In this document: positions 26,187 through 35,768 of the stretch, in pieces
Numbering within the stretch: position 1 is the first letter of the stretch
How the letters are laid out: every line of letters starts with the position of its first letter
Origin: Crocinitomix catalasitica ATCC 23190
GTDB lineage: Bacteria > Bacteroidota > Bacteroidia > Flavobacteriales_D > Crocinitomicaceae
Direction of reading: 5' to 3'
DNA length: 64,000 nt
Assembly: GCF_000621625.1 (NCBI RefSeq)
Contig: NZ_JHXV01000012.1
Span: 1 to 64,000, forward strand
The notes under the pieces: model-generated
Databases searched by the model: none
What the model saw: only the letters and a program-made list of their open reading frames with translations
Told to the model about the DNA's origin: nothing
Translations under genes and position numbers: made by a program

Positions 26187-29100
26187 TTATGATTTCTTCT
26201 TATAAGCTACAAATACTTCTTCAGTATTAGAAATTTCTTTTGCCATTTTCCGAAATTCTGCATAGTCTTCACTCGCAATTGTATGCGCAACAGGAGCAAC
26301 TTTTCGTGTTATTTTCAACTCGTTGTTATTCACTTTCTCTACAATAATTTCAAAATGGATGAATTTATTTTTTATCATCACGTTTGCAGGAATTTCAGCA
26401 AATTCAAATTCTTCATCGATTGTTAAATAGATATCGGTTGAGTAATTATTCACCTCTTCATACTCCCAATAATTTAAAGGATATACTCTGTCATCAGAAG
26501 GGAATTTGTCAATCGTGAAGATCTTCTCAAAGAATGGAACAGCAAACGTTTTTAAAGCTCCAATTGATTTAATTTCATCTTCTAAAGTTAAATCTATTTC
26601 AAGACTAAAATCATTCTTATTTCCTTCTAGATGGCTGATTTCAAAATTATTCACTTTAAAATCACTACTAAAATAATCAGAACAATAATCATCAATTTTT
26701 TCTTTGGTCTCTACTTTAGTTAAATCGCTTAAAAACCATCTATAATTTGATATGTTAGATCCCGTCAAATCCACTTTTGTATTTAAAGTCATACCATCAT
26801 CAGTGATATTCACTTTAACATCTCGCTTTATATTATTTTCTGTTAATCGCGTTAAAGGAATATGAATTAAATCATTTTTATCCAACTTAGCGTTGGTTGC
26901 TGGAATAACAAGCGCTTGTGAATTATAAAGATACGTTGGCATTGATCCAAACGGAAGTTTACTATCCGTCAATTCTTGAAACAATGGTTCTCCATCAATG
27001 TCTACTTTCACAATACAATGGTTAAATTGAGTTGAGGGAAATTGCATCGTGTTTTCACCATTTGCTCGTGTATTTACCAATACTAATTCTGATTTCAAAT
27101 CTGCCTTTTTCGCCAGTGTATAAAACAATGTCGATAAATCTTTACAATCTCCTAATTTAGTACTTATCGTTACCATTGGTTTTTGTGGTACTAAATTACT
27201 TTGACGGAAAGAAACTGAACTGTAGTTTATATTTTCACATAAATAATCGTAAATTTTCTCTGCCTTTTCTTGATCCGTATAGTCTTCATCAGCCTTAAAT
27301 ATTTCGTTATAAACTTCATCAATATTATAACCTTCCTTTGCCATTGGCATGGCTAAATCCGAATACCAATCTGAAATTCTATCCCAAGAATCGTAAGTGG
27401 TGATGTAAATTGTTTGACCAATCTCAGAGATTTGAGGCATAAAATCCTCATCTTTAATTTTTTCAATAAAATCATGTGTATATTCTGTACAAACATAATT
27501 TTCAAACTCAAAAACCTTCTTTTCAGCTAATAAATTTTGTTCTTTAATCTCTATATTATAACTTTTAGGTACGTATATTCTATAAAGAGAATTGTGTGTT
27601 GGTGCAAATCTCGAGAAATTATAAGTTTCAGAAATTTCTTTTGCAAGCTTCCCTCCTGTGTATACGTCTTTTCTAAATTCAAGATAGATGATATCACCAA
27701 CCTCTAATGAAGGAAAAACGATGTCATTGTAGTTTCTCTCACCTTCAAGTTTTTGTCCATTCTTTTTATTTAATTCCGCTTTAGAAATTAATAATTCCTC
27801 CGAATTATAATTGTATGGTATAGATAATTCTTTCCAAGCATCAATACCTGATTTATTTAAGATCCTAATACCAATACTAGTAAATTCAACTCCTGCTCCT
27901 TCTTCAAATTTAACGGTACTGTTTTCATAAAATATAAAATCGTACTGATCGTCACTATCTATTTCTTCTTCAAAGCTTTTCTTAATAATGTCATAAGCAT
28001 CTTTATTTTCCATTATTTTGGTCCAAGATTCTTTTTCCTCTAAGGATCTTAATTTCTCTCTTGCTTCAAAAGTATTTGGTTCTAATTGAATCGTTCTTTT
28101 AAAATCTGCTTTAGCTAAATCATAATTATTCAAGGCTAAATTAATATACGCTCTATCAGAATAATAACCTGCTGTATATGGCGATATACTAATCATTTTA
28201 TTAATAATTGCTAATGCATCAGTATAATTTAATTGATTGTAATCGATCCTTAAAAGTTCTTTTAAGACACTAATATGATCAGGAAATCTTTTCATATTCC
28301 CTTCAAGTAACTTTACCACCTTATCATTTTCACCAATCTCCTGATACTCTTTAGCCAATAAAAGCATCAGAGAATAGTTGTACTCACTTTTTAAATATTT
28401 TTTTAGAATAGGTAATGATTTTTTTACAGATTGTGTTTGATTCTTTTCAAGTAAATACTTCAATTCTGCAAATTTTGCGACGTTAGGATATAAGCTATAA
28501 GCTTGATCAATTAAATCAAATAATTCTTGATACTCACTTTTAGCCGACCTCATATCAATCTGATAATCTAAATATTCGATACTTTTCTCACCTAGTTCAG
28601 ATTTCAGATCTAAAAGTAGTGTATTGGCTAAATCATAATTCTGATTCTCTTTTGCAATATTATAATCATAGATTTTTAAGAAGAGTAAATTTGGATTAAT
28701 TTGCCGCATGTCTTCAAGTTGAAAAAGCAGTGCCGTTCGATCATTTAATTTCGAATAATTATTAATTAGTTCTAAGTTCAATAATACATTTGAGGGGTCT
28801 ATTTTCTTCCCTAATTCTAATACTTTTATTGCTTCATTATTTTTTTTAGCTCGACTGTAGCATTTGGATAGTAATAGATAATCGATAATATTTGTTGAGT
28901 CAAGTTTTATTTTTTCCTCAAAATAAGTCTCTCCGAAATGCGGCACAAAATTCGAAAATTTTGTGTCAGATACAGAATTATACTTTGCATATTCCGTCGT
29001 CGACTTTATATTATTAATTGGTTTATAGGTGTCTTTGTTCAACAGTCGAACCATAAAATTAGGATAGCTAGACATGTTAGTGAAACTGATTTGAACAAGC

Positions 29101-29951
29101 ACTCTATTTTTACCTGCCGGAAGCGTGAGCAACGAATTATAATAATCTAATTCAGTTCTTTGTTCTTCTTCAATATCAAGTACTAATAAATCATTCACCC
29201 ATATCTTAATTGCGCCTTCCGCTCCTGCGCTCAATAGAACCTCTTGTTCCGTTGGGTTATCAAGAAATGTTTGGGCATATACAACACCTTGCGAACCAGG
29301 TAACATTGTTCTAAAAATGTTCCATGGATCAAAATCAGTATAACCTGGCGTAAACCAAGCAATTTCAGCATTCTTTTTGGAGTAAAAAACAGCTTCCGGT
29401 TCTGGATGTGCCAATGGACCATATGATTTATTATGTCCGCTACCTGAAGTATTATCAAATAAACCAGTGAACTGCCAATCGGTTATTGCAGACATTGAAT
29501 TATAATGACTTAATCTCTCAGCATCTTCGTAAGCAAAAGTGGAATGATAGGCCAATACATAATGAAAGGACGTTTTCATACTTTCATTTACTTTTGGACT
29601 TTTCAATAAGTCTTCTATAAATTTCTTTCTTTCGGGATTATCAAGATCAAAATCATTGGTTAAACCTGACGATCTATAAAGCGAAAACAGGTACGGAGAA
29701 GGGGTGTCAGTATTCGCAACTAAATTTTTCATGAGCTGCAGATTACCATCTACTTTCATTCCTAATTCACTTATCATAATACCTAAGGCTCCAGCATCAA
29801 CAGCAGTTTCTGGCTGTTCCGACAATATTTTTAATTCGTCAATTGCTGCAGTATAATTATTTTGACTTATTAAAGTCCAAACATGATCAAACTGAGAGAA
29901 TAAGGTAAGATTACTTGACAAAATTGTCAAGACAATTAATAATTTTTTCAT
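26187..29951 (-). CDS. Secreted TPR/DUF3857/transglutaminase-like protein
   Basis: A 1254-residue exported protein. Residues 1-20 are a signal peptide (ending LTLFSQ). The N-terminal third includes a beta-sandwich-like part (AGAEGAIKIWVNDLLVLDIE). TPR-type helices run from about 330 to 640 (NYDLAKADFKRTIQLEPNTF). A DUF3857 domain spans about 650-830. A transglutaminase-like domain at about 890-1000 keeps a Cys936-His978-Asp996 triad (KLGDCKDLSTLFYTL, FNHCIV, ELTD). A beta-rich tail ends the protein. Such proteins are common in Bacteroidota and are thought to be periplasmic, but their reaction is unproven. No partner gene is adjacent. Confidence 0.88.
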   Translation of the reverse strand: MKKLLIVLTILSSNLTLFSQFDHVWTLISQNNYTAAIDELKILSEQPETAVDAGALGIMISELGMKVDGNLQLMKNLVANTDTPSPYLFSLYRSSGLTNDFDLDNPERKKFIEDLLKSPKVNESMKTSFHYVLAYHSTFAYEDAERLSHYNSMSAITDWQFTGLFDNTSGSGHNKSYGPLAHPEPEAVFYSKKNAEIAWFTPGYTDFDPWNIFRTMLPGSQGVVYAQTFLDNPTEQEVLLSAGAEGAIKIWVNDLLVLDIEEEQRTELDYYNSLLTLPAGKNRVLVQISFTNMSSYPNFMVRLLNKDTYKPINNIKSTTEYAKYNSVSDTKFSNFVPHFGETYFEEKIKLDSTNIIDYLLLSKCYSRAKKNNEAIKVLELGKKIDPSNVLLNLELINNYSKLNDRTALLFQLEDMRQINPNLLFLKIYDYNIAKENQNYDLANTLLLDLKSELGEKSIEYLDYQIDMRSAKSEYQELFDLIDQAYSLYPNVAKFAELKYLLEKNQTQSVKKSLPILKKYLKSEYNYSLMLLLAKEYQEIGENDKVVKLLEGNMKRFPDHISVLKELLRIDYNQLNYTDALAIINKMISISPYTAGYYSDRAYINLALNNYDLAKADFKRTIQLEPNTFEAREKLRSLEEKESWTKIMENKDAYDIIKKSFEEEIDSDDQYDFIFYENSTVKFEEGAGVEFTSIGIRILNKSGIDAWKELSIPYNYNSEELLISKAELNKKNGQKLEGERNYNDIVFPSLEVGDIIYLEFRKDVYTGGKLAKEISETYNFSRFAPTHNSLYRIYVPKSYNIEIKEQNLLAEKKVFEFENYVCTEYTHDFIEKIKDEDFMPQISEIGQTIYITTYDSWDRISDWYSDLAMPMAKEGYNIDEVYNEIFKADEDYTDQEKAEKIYDYLCENINYSSVSFRQSNLVPQKPMVTISTKLGDCKDLSTLFYTLAKKADLKSELVLVNTRANGENTMQFPSTQFNHCIVKVDIDGEPLFQELTDSKLPFGSMPTYLYNSQALVIPATNAKLDKNDLIHIPLTRLTENNIKRDVKVNITDDGMTLNTKVDLTGSNISNYRWFLSDLTKVETKEKIDDYCSDYFSSDFKVNNFEISHLEGNKNDFSLEIDLTLEDEIKSIGALKTFAVPFFEKIFTIDKFPSDDRVYPLNYWEYEEVNNYSTDIYLTIDEEFEFAEIPANVMIKNKFIHFEIIVEKVNNNELKITRKVAPVAHTIASEDYAEFRKMAKEISNTEEVFVAYKKKS

Positions 29952-30120
29952 AGCTAAGTTAAAAGTTGTAACTCGCTAAAATAATTACTTTTTCTAAAAA
30001 AAACCGTTTCAATTGAAAAAGTATCATAATTCATTTCTTTATGAATACTCTTTTTTTAATAATTCGGTCTGATATAAGACTTTACCCTGATTCCTTTAAC
30101 CGATATAATTCGAGCGTTAT

Positions 30121-30639
30121 TTATTGGCGTAAAATTTCATCAATTACCATTTTATAAAAATCAATCGATGGTAGGATTGACATTTCTTTATGCTCAAAGC
30201 CTAAATAAAATTTAGTATAAATTCTATACATATCTTCGCGATAAGATCCTTGAATTTCAGGTTCGAATTGAGTTTCGTTTGCCAAAGTTTGATAATTACT
30301 ATCAACTAAACATTTTAATATTCTTGAATCTAATAAAGGATCAGAGGACTTAACTTTAAAGGGAGATTTATCTCTAGAAAACAATCGTTTAATTTGATTT
30401 TTAGTCGCAACCGAAAATTCAGGTAAGGCCTTTCTTGATTTAATGACACATTCAATTTCTGCAAGGTTTGTAATACCGAAATCATAAATCAATGTGATCA
30501 GAATTGATTTGTAAACCAATGTAATTTCATGGGCATTCGACGCTATATTCGAACCGCCCAATGATTTAATTTTTTGCGCATGAAATACATATTCCCCTCC
30601 TATTTGGTTCGCAACTTCTTTAAATTTCACTTTAATCAT
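30121..30639 (-). CDS. Hypothetical protein
   Basis: A 172-residue soluble protein with no signal peptide and no family I recognise. The sequence is mixed alpha/beta, with a basic middle (KNQIKRLFSRDKSPFKVKSS) and an acidic C-terminal half. Its start overlaps the stop of the SDR-like gene by 4 bp, so the two are coupled and may act together. I assign no function. Confidence 0.7.
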   Translation of the reverse strand: MIKVKFKEVANQIGGEYVFHAQKIKSLGGSNIASNAHEITLVYKSILITLIYDFGITNLAEIECVIKSRKALPEFSVATKNQIKRLFSRDKSPFKVKSSDPLLDSRILKCLVDSNYQTLANETQFEPEIQGSYREDMYRIYTKFYLGFEHKEMSILPSIDFYKMVIDEILRQ

Positions 30640-31349
30640 TTATTATAAATTACTGGCATTTTTCCTACCCACTCTTTCCAAGTATCATTTTCAATTAAAA
30701 GTTTCGCTATAAAATTGCCAACATTAATTCGGCTGGTTTTACCCGGATTGAGTAATGCACTTGTAGTTGGCGAAAAATGAATAGTATAAGCTGAAACTGC
30801 TTCTGTATTTATCAACGAATCTGGTCTAATAACTACCCATTGTATATTTGGATGATTTTGTCCAATATTCGAACGTAAATATTCGGCAGCATTCTCATTA
30901 TCTACATGTGGAGGTAAGCATAACCTCATCAATCCGATTACCATTTTTTCTACCAATGGAATTGTTTCCATCAAATCTTTATTCCTGTTGCCTGCTGTAT
31001 TCATCAAAACAATTTTTACAGGTCCATTTTTAATTTTAATCGCGTCACAGACTAGTTTTATGGCATTAGCTACCAATTTTCTAGGTTGACCATAAATACC
31101 TTTTAGATTTATATTATGTCCTAAACATGAAACAACCGCATGGCAATCTTCGATATATGTGGCCATTTCATTGATGCTTATTTCATCAATATTGGTCTTT
31201 ATAATGGTTACATTCTCATTTTCCAACCATTCATTTGGCAGATTTGAAGTCGAACGAATTATAACCTTCACTTTACCCCCAAGTGCTAACAATTGCTTAA
31301 CGGCATGGTTCCCTGTTGCTCCACTAGCGCCTAAAACCAGCGTTTTCAT
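30636..31349 (-). CDS. NAD(P)-binding protein, atypical SDR (NmrA/YwnB-like)
   Basis: A 237-residue Rossmann protein. The dinucleotide motif is TLVLGASGATGNHAVKQLL, followed by VKVIIRS and HAVVSCLGHN. The YxxxK active site of classical SDRs is absent, as in the NAD(P)H-binding atypical SDR group. Such proteins act as reductases or as redox sensors. It lies between a DUF3703 gene (18 bp upstream) and a coupled hypothetical gene, so a three-gene unit is likely. Confidence 0.85.
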   Translation of the reverse strand: MKTLVLGASGATGNHAVKQLLALGGKVKVIIRSTSNLPNEWLENENVTIIKTNIDEISINEMATYIEDCHAVVSCLGHNINLKGIYGQPRKLVANAIKLVCDAIKIKNGPVKIVLMNTAGNRNKDLMETIPLVEKMVIGLMRLCLPPHVDNENAAEYLRSNIGQNHPNIQWVVIRPDSLINTEAVSAYTIHFSPTTSALLNPGKTSRINVGNFIAKLLIENDTWKEWVGKMPVIYNK

Positions 31350-31367
31350 TTTTCAGAATTATTACGT

Positions 31368-31739
31368 TTATACCACACCTGATTTTAAAAAAATCTCTTG
31401 CAAATCATCATCTAAAGGGAATGGTTTTAATGGTGGAACATTTGCACCTCCAGGGTTACCAATTGGTATCGTACCAACAAACGATTTTACACCACCAAAA
31501 AATAAACGAGGAATTTGACCAAGAATCTCCTTTCTACTTTTTATTTTAAAACCAAATTGCAGCATTTTCCAATGAACGAACGAATGTGGAATGGGATATT
31601 TTTGACCAATGATGTGGGCTCGCTCTAAATGGTTCCAAGCTTTGTTTAAATCATGCAGGTGATAAGCCGAATAATAAGCTGCTAATTCTTGCTGGTAAAA
31701 CGGCTTTAATTTTTTAGGGATTGAAGTATAAAATTTCAT
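31368..31739 (-). CDS. DUF3703 family protein
   Basis: A 123-residue protein with the DUF3703 layout: LNKAWNHLERAHIIGQKYPI, HSFVHWKMLQFGFK, then IPIGNPGGANVPPLKPFPLD. The conserved histidines (ERAHI, HSFVHW) could bind metal; the function is unknown. It is the first gene of a probable three-gene unit with the SDR-like and hypothetical genes. Confidence 0.85.
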   Translation of the reverse strand: MKFYTSIPKKLKPFYQQELAAYYSAYHLHDLNKAWNHLERAHIIGQKYPIPHSFVHWKMLQFGFKIKSRKEILGQIPRLFFGGVKSFVGTIPIGNPGGANVPPLKPFPLDDDLQEIFLKSGVV

Positions 31740-31793
31740 AAATTATACGAATAGTTCGGTTCTCTAATTTAATTATTTCTTCCGAACAAAAGC

Positions 31794-31825
31794 AAAAAAA
31801 AAGGGAGGCTTTTAAAACCTCCCTT
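31794..31825 (-). terminator. Terminator of the PLP-enzyme gene
   Basis: AAGGGAGG (31801-31808) and CCTCCCTT (31818-31825) form a perfect stem. On the minus strand a T-run (rc of 31794-31800) follows. The stem begins 7 bp past the PLP-enzyme stop. Confidence 0.85.
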
Positions 31826-31831
31826 CAATTT

Positions 31832-33685
31832 TTAAATGCTATCAACAAATGCTTGAAAAACTTCTTTATGTTTCTCAAGATCCATATTTGCGGACAGTGC
31901 CACACGGGCTATATAATCTTTATCTCCTTCTTTCGTCGTTCCTTGTGTTGATGTTGCTGGAATGGTCCAATAACAACCTTTTAATTGTCCATAACTCACA
32001 CAGTACTTACTTTCAGTAGGAATTTCAGTAATCATTAAATTGATCAATTTCAAATTTAATTCGCGTTTATACGCTTCTTTTTCTTCAGCAGTATTACCTT
32101 TTGTAGGAAGATCTAATGAAAAAACAGAAGGCGTAAATCCTTCAGCTGCTAATTCTTCCGAAACGAAGTTGATTTTTGCTGTTGGCAACGTTTTTTCGAT
32201 GAAATTAACGAATGCTCTTGTGTTCAAATAAGCATCATGAATACGTTGATTCATAGAAGGCAATTGTTTTGCCAAGATATCATATTGAAGTGTTGTAGCT
32301 TCATTGTCACAAAGACTTAAATGCAATTCTATTTTTGGCATTAATTCCGCAGCCTTTTGATTCGCTACACAATAACCTGCAGTACATTTACCGCCACTTG
32401 GGAATTTAGAGCCACTGACATAAGATATCGTTCGAACAGGTGATAAAATTTCATCCTCCCCTAAAAAGTGAAAGTTCGGGCAGAAAGTTTGATCCAAAAT
32501 AAAAACAGGATCAATAGCTTTGGTGCCAGCAGCAGTTTTTCGTTCTACACTTAATACCTCTTTTAATTTCACCAAATCAGGCACCTCAACTCTTGGATTT
32601 GTTGGTATTTCAGCAATGATATAAGGAACAGCATCTTCAGCTGCTATTTTAGTCAATACAACATCAATACTTTGAACCATATCTTGACCACCATCTACAG
32701 GTAAATCAACTACCTCAACATTATCGATACAAGCAGCAACACGTCTCGCCTGATCATTCGTTCCACCATAACAGTTAGGTGGAACAATAATTTTTATTGC
32801 TTTACCTTTATGTTTGTCTAAAGCATCGTGAATAAGTCCCATTACAATAGCATATTGCATAGACAATCCACTTGAAGCGACTAATCCTTTTGTAGGTGCT
32901 TCAGTAACCTTTTTAATTGAATCGATCACTGAAGATTTATTTGCTGCAACTGTTGTAATGGTTGGATCAATAGTGTTATTCCCTACTAATCTATTCAATG
33001 CGGCTAAGGAATTAGCTGGTGTAATTGCAATCGTTTCTCTTCTTCTTACATGTTGAATTTCAGAAATATATTCATTATTCGATTCCCCATTTACAACCAA
33101 TATACTTCCCAATGCTGCATCAATATTAATGACAAAATCAACATTTGAAAGGAGTTCAATATGGCAAAGATTTGTAGCGGATGAGATCAAAACTGTACTT
33201 CCTTCAAATCTTGAAATAGCAGTTCCTTTTTCAACCTTTTTCAAGTCGAAATTATAACCATAAACAGATCGAATTACATCAGCATCAAAAAATTCTGGTA
33301 GCTGATCTGTATATAGAATTTGCGTGGATTTATTTTCTAATAAATTCTTTCTTAAAATTGCTAAAATAGGAACAGTTCTCGATGAAAAGCTAATTACATT
33401 TTCAGCTTTTAAATCTTGTAAATGAGCAATTGCCCATTCTAAAATACTAGACAATGGGTGACCTAAACGAATATAATCATAAGCGGTTGGTAACTCATTC
33501 AATTTAGCAGCATCAGCCGTATTATTTTGAAATAAGTTTTCTAACTGCTCTAAAAATTCAGTTTTAGCCAATGATTCATCATAAATATCTAGTCGATGGG
33601 TCGTTAGATTCAACCAATCAGCTGGCATATTTTTAAGGATATCTTTTATATAGTTATGCATTTTATTGTCTTCCATAATTATCAT
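31832..33685 (-). CDS. PLP-dependent enzyme, Cys/Met metabolism-like
   Basis: A 617-residue protein, longer than the roughly 400 residues usual for cystathionine gamma-synthase relatives. The N-terminal 240 residues are of a type I cannot name. The C-terminal part resembles the Cys/Met-metabolism fold: SSGLSMQYAIVMGLIHDALD, PPNCYGGTNDQ, EIPTNPRVEVPDL and the PLP lysine Lys427 in SYVSGSKFPSGGKCTAGY. It may be a transsulfuration or Met-cycle enzyme with an extra regulatory domain. The exact reaction is open. Start options are the ATGs at 33685, 33676 and 33661; the first is listed. It is monocistronic with its own terminator. Confidence 0.75.
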   Translation of the reverse strand: MIIMEDNKMHNYIKDILKNMPADWLNLTTHRLDIYDESLAKTEFLEQLENLFQNNTADAAKLNELPTAYDYIRLGHPLSSILEWAIAHLQDLKAENVISFSSRTVPILAILRKNLLENKSTQILYTDQLPEFFDADVIRSVYGYNFDLKKVEKGTAISRFEGSTVLISSATNLCHIELLSNVDFVINIDAALGSILVVNGESNNEYISEIQHVRRRETIAITPANSLAALNRLVGNNTIDPTITTVAANKSSVIDSIKKVTEAPTKGLVASSGLSMQYAIVMGLIHDALDKHKGKAIKIIVPPNCYGGTNDQARRVAACIDNVEVVDLPVDGGQDMVQSIDVVLTKIAAEDAVPYIIAEIPTNPRVEVPDLVKLKEVLSVERKTAAGTKAIDPVFILDQTFCPNFHFLGEDEILSPVRTISYVSGSKFPSGGKCTAGYCVANQKAAELMPKIELHLSLCDNEATTLQYDILAKQLPSMNQRIHDAYLNTRAFVNFIEKTLPTAKINFVSEELAAEGFTPSVFSLDLPTKGNTAEEKEAYKRELNLKLINLMITEIPTESKYCVSYGQLKGCYWTIPATSTQGTTKEGDKDYIARVALSANMDLEKHKEVFQAFVDSI

Positions 33686-33945
33686 TCTTTATCAAGGTGC
33701 CAAGATACATTAAATCGATAGATTTTAAAAATATAGCAGACCTTTCCTTATTATGATAAAGGAACTGAGAAGGTACCAAAAGTTGCTCGCTTAACATTCG
33801 AATAAAGCATCCTTCCATTCGTTGCCTTTTTAAATAGGCAGATCATCACAAATACTCAAGAATAAGAATCCATGAGTATTACTTTCCAAGTCAAAAAGCT
33901 CAGTTAGAAAGAATAAAAAAGTTGATTGAATTAGCAGATTTAAAT

Positions 33946-34152
33946 CTACTGAATTGCGCATGTAAATTCATAGCCATAAGCTTGACCTTCTTCCGCCGCA
34001 CATAACGTAGCAGCAGCATCATCATTTTTCGCTTGTAAATCGATATGTTTTTGTCCAGAACCAGTTGGATCACTACATTTACAAACATAATCTTTCATAC
34101 ATGAACTCATAGCAAACAAACTAAACACTCCAATTAACATAGTCTTTTTCAT
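33946..34152 (-). CDS. Small cysteine-rich lipoprotein
   Basis: A 68-residue product with a lipoprotein signal (MKKTMLIGVFSLFAMSSCMK, Cys18). Four further cysteines (YVCKCSD, LCAAEEG, FTCAIQ) could form two disulfides in the periplasm. No family is recognised. It stands alone between two longer genes. A weak inverted repeat (AATACTCA at 33851-33858, TGAGTATT at 33873-33880) lies downstream and may end it. Confidence 0.65.
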   Translation of the reverse strand: MKKTMLIGVFSLFAMSSCMKDYVCKCSDPTGSGQKHIDLQAKNDDAAATLCAAEEGQAYGYEFTCAIQ

Positions 34153-34256
34153 ATTCTTATATTTTAGACATCTAAAGATGTGGGATTATTTATTTAAGTG
34201 ATGCTAATATAGCAATAATATCATATTGATCAGATAGTTAGAAAAATAACATAACC

Positions 34257-35681
34257 TTAACTTAATGTATCTGTCAATTTTCGGATCATGCCTTTAAAAA
34301 TAAACCCATGGAAAGGCAGCACTGAATACCAATACAACCTTCCAAGTAGACCCAATGGTCTGAAAGTAGCAGTTTGAATTAATTTATTGTCTACAATTCT
34401 AAATTCAAGCCAAGCTTCACCTGGCAGTTTCATCTCTGCAAACAATAGCAAGCGGCCTTCATTTTTATCGGCATACATCACACGCCAAAAATCTAATGCA
34501 TCACCAGCATTTAGTGAATGTTCGGTTGTTCTACCCCTTCTTAGACCTACTCCTCCAACAAATTTATCCATTAAACCTCGAATGCGCCATAGCCAATTCC
34601 CGTAGTACCAACCCGTTTCTCCGCCAATACTCCAAATTCGCTCAACACATTCATTCCTATCTATTATTATTTCTTCCCTAACATCTATAAAACAACCATG
34701 TGTTGGGACATGAATGAATTCTGAGATATTCAAATTGAAATCACTACTTATAAAGGCATCTTTCCAACTCGATACCACCTCATCTTTTTCTATTTTAACA
34801 AAAGCTCTTTCCAAAGCTTTTTGATAACTAATCGTTTCAATGCCTAATATTTTATCAATATCATGATTTCTACACACCACTTCTATCTTCATACTATGCA
34901 CAAGTGCAACGGCCAATTTGTAAGATGTAGAGGTAACAAAATACAGCCAATAAGAAGATAACTTGGGCGTCATTACAGGCACTATAAAAATATAGCGTTT
35001 TAAGTTTCTAGCACGACCTAATGCCAAAAGCATCTCTTTATAGGTAAGCACATCGGGACCGCCAATATCAAAATCCCTATTGTAAGTGTTTTCGTTAAAA
35101 ATCGTTTTAGAAAGAAACTGTAATACATCTGAAATTCCAATAGGTTGACATTTGGTATTGAGCCATTTTGGTGTAATCATGACTGGTAATTTCTCAACTA
35201 AATCTCTCATTATTTCGAACGAAGCACTACCCGACCCTATTATAATTCCTGCCCTTAGCGTCGTTAAATTATAGTTGCCCTTACCCAATTCTATTTCAAC
35301 ATTTTTACGCGAGGTTAAATGTTCGGACAATGCCGATTCATTCACAATACCACTTAAATAAATGACATGTTTGACCTTGGTTTCGCTTAAAGCCCTTCTA
35401 AAATTCTTTGCAGATGACAATTCTAACGATTGGTAATCAGAAGATGTCGCCATTGAATGCACCAAATAATAAGCGCCATCAATATCTTTAGGAATGTTTA
35501 CTAAGGAAGCCTCATCTAACAAATCAACTTGGATAATTGTAATTCTTGATTTTAAAGATTCGGGTGGAGTAAATCTTTTCACATCTCTCACACAACAAAT
35601 CACCTCATGACCAGCTTCTACTAATATCGGAAGCAATCGTTTCCCTATATATCCTGATGCTCCTGTAAGTAATACTCTCAT
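34257..35681 (-). CDS. NAD-dependent epimerase-like protein with DUF2867
   Basis: A 474-residue two-domain protein. Residues 1-280 are an atypical SDR/epimerase fold (VLLTGASGYIGKRLLPILVE, YYLVHSMATSSDY). The C-terminal part (about 320-474) is a DUF2867 domain, with SIGGETGWYYGNWLWRIRG, GDALDFWRVMYAD and LGLLGRLYWYSVLPFHGF. This fusion is known as the YbjT-like/DUF2867 family, and its reaction is not established. It is transcribed alone. Confidence 0.85.
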   Translation of the reverse strand: MRVLLTGASGYIGKRLLPILVEAGHEVICCVRDVKRFTPPESLKSRITIIQVDLLDEASLVNIPKDIDGAYYLVHSMATSSDYQSLELSSAKNFRRALSETKVKHVIYLSGIVNESALSEHLTSRKNVEIELGKGNYNLTTLRAGIIIGSGSASFEIMRDLVEKLPVMITPKWLNTKCQPIGISDVLQFLSKTIFNENTYNRDFDIGGPDVLTYKEMLLALGRARNLKRYIFIVPVMTPKLSSYWLYFVTSTSYKLAVALVHSMKIEVVCRNHDIDKILGIETISYQKALERAFVKIEKDEVVSSWKDAFISSDFNLNISEFIHVPTHGCFIDVREEIIIDRNECVERIWSIGGETGWYYGNWLWRIRGLMDKFVGGVGLRRGRTTEHSLNAGDALDFWRVMYADKNEGRLLLFAEMKLPGEAWLEFRIVDNKLIQTATFRPLGLLGRLYWYSVLPFHGFIFKGMIRKLTDTLS

Positions 35682-35768
35682 ATTTATAAAAGATGTTTAG
35701 CCGTTGAGTTAAAGCTAACTATTTTCTTTGTTTAAAGATAATCTTGAAGGTCTTATCTCTACAAGTAA

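Noticed and set aside
30273-30283. GGTTCGAAT-type string resembling a tRNA T-loop
   Set aside because: It lies inside a coding gene and no acceptor or anticodon stem can be formed around it; no tRNA gene was found in the window.
33851-33880. 8-bp inverted repeat downstream of the small lipoprotein gene
   Set aside because: Short stem, 14-nt loop and no T-run; too weak to call a terminator on its own.
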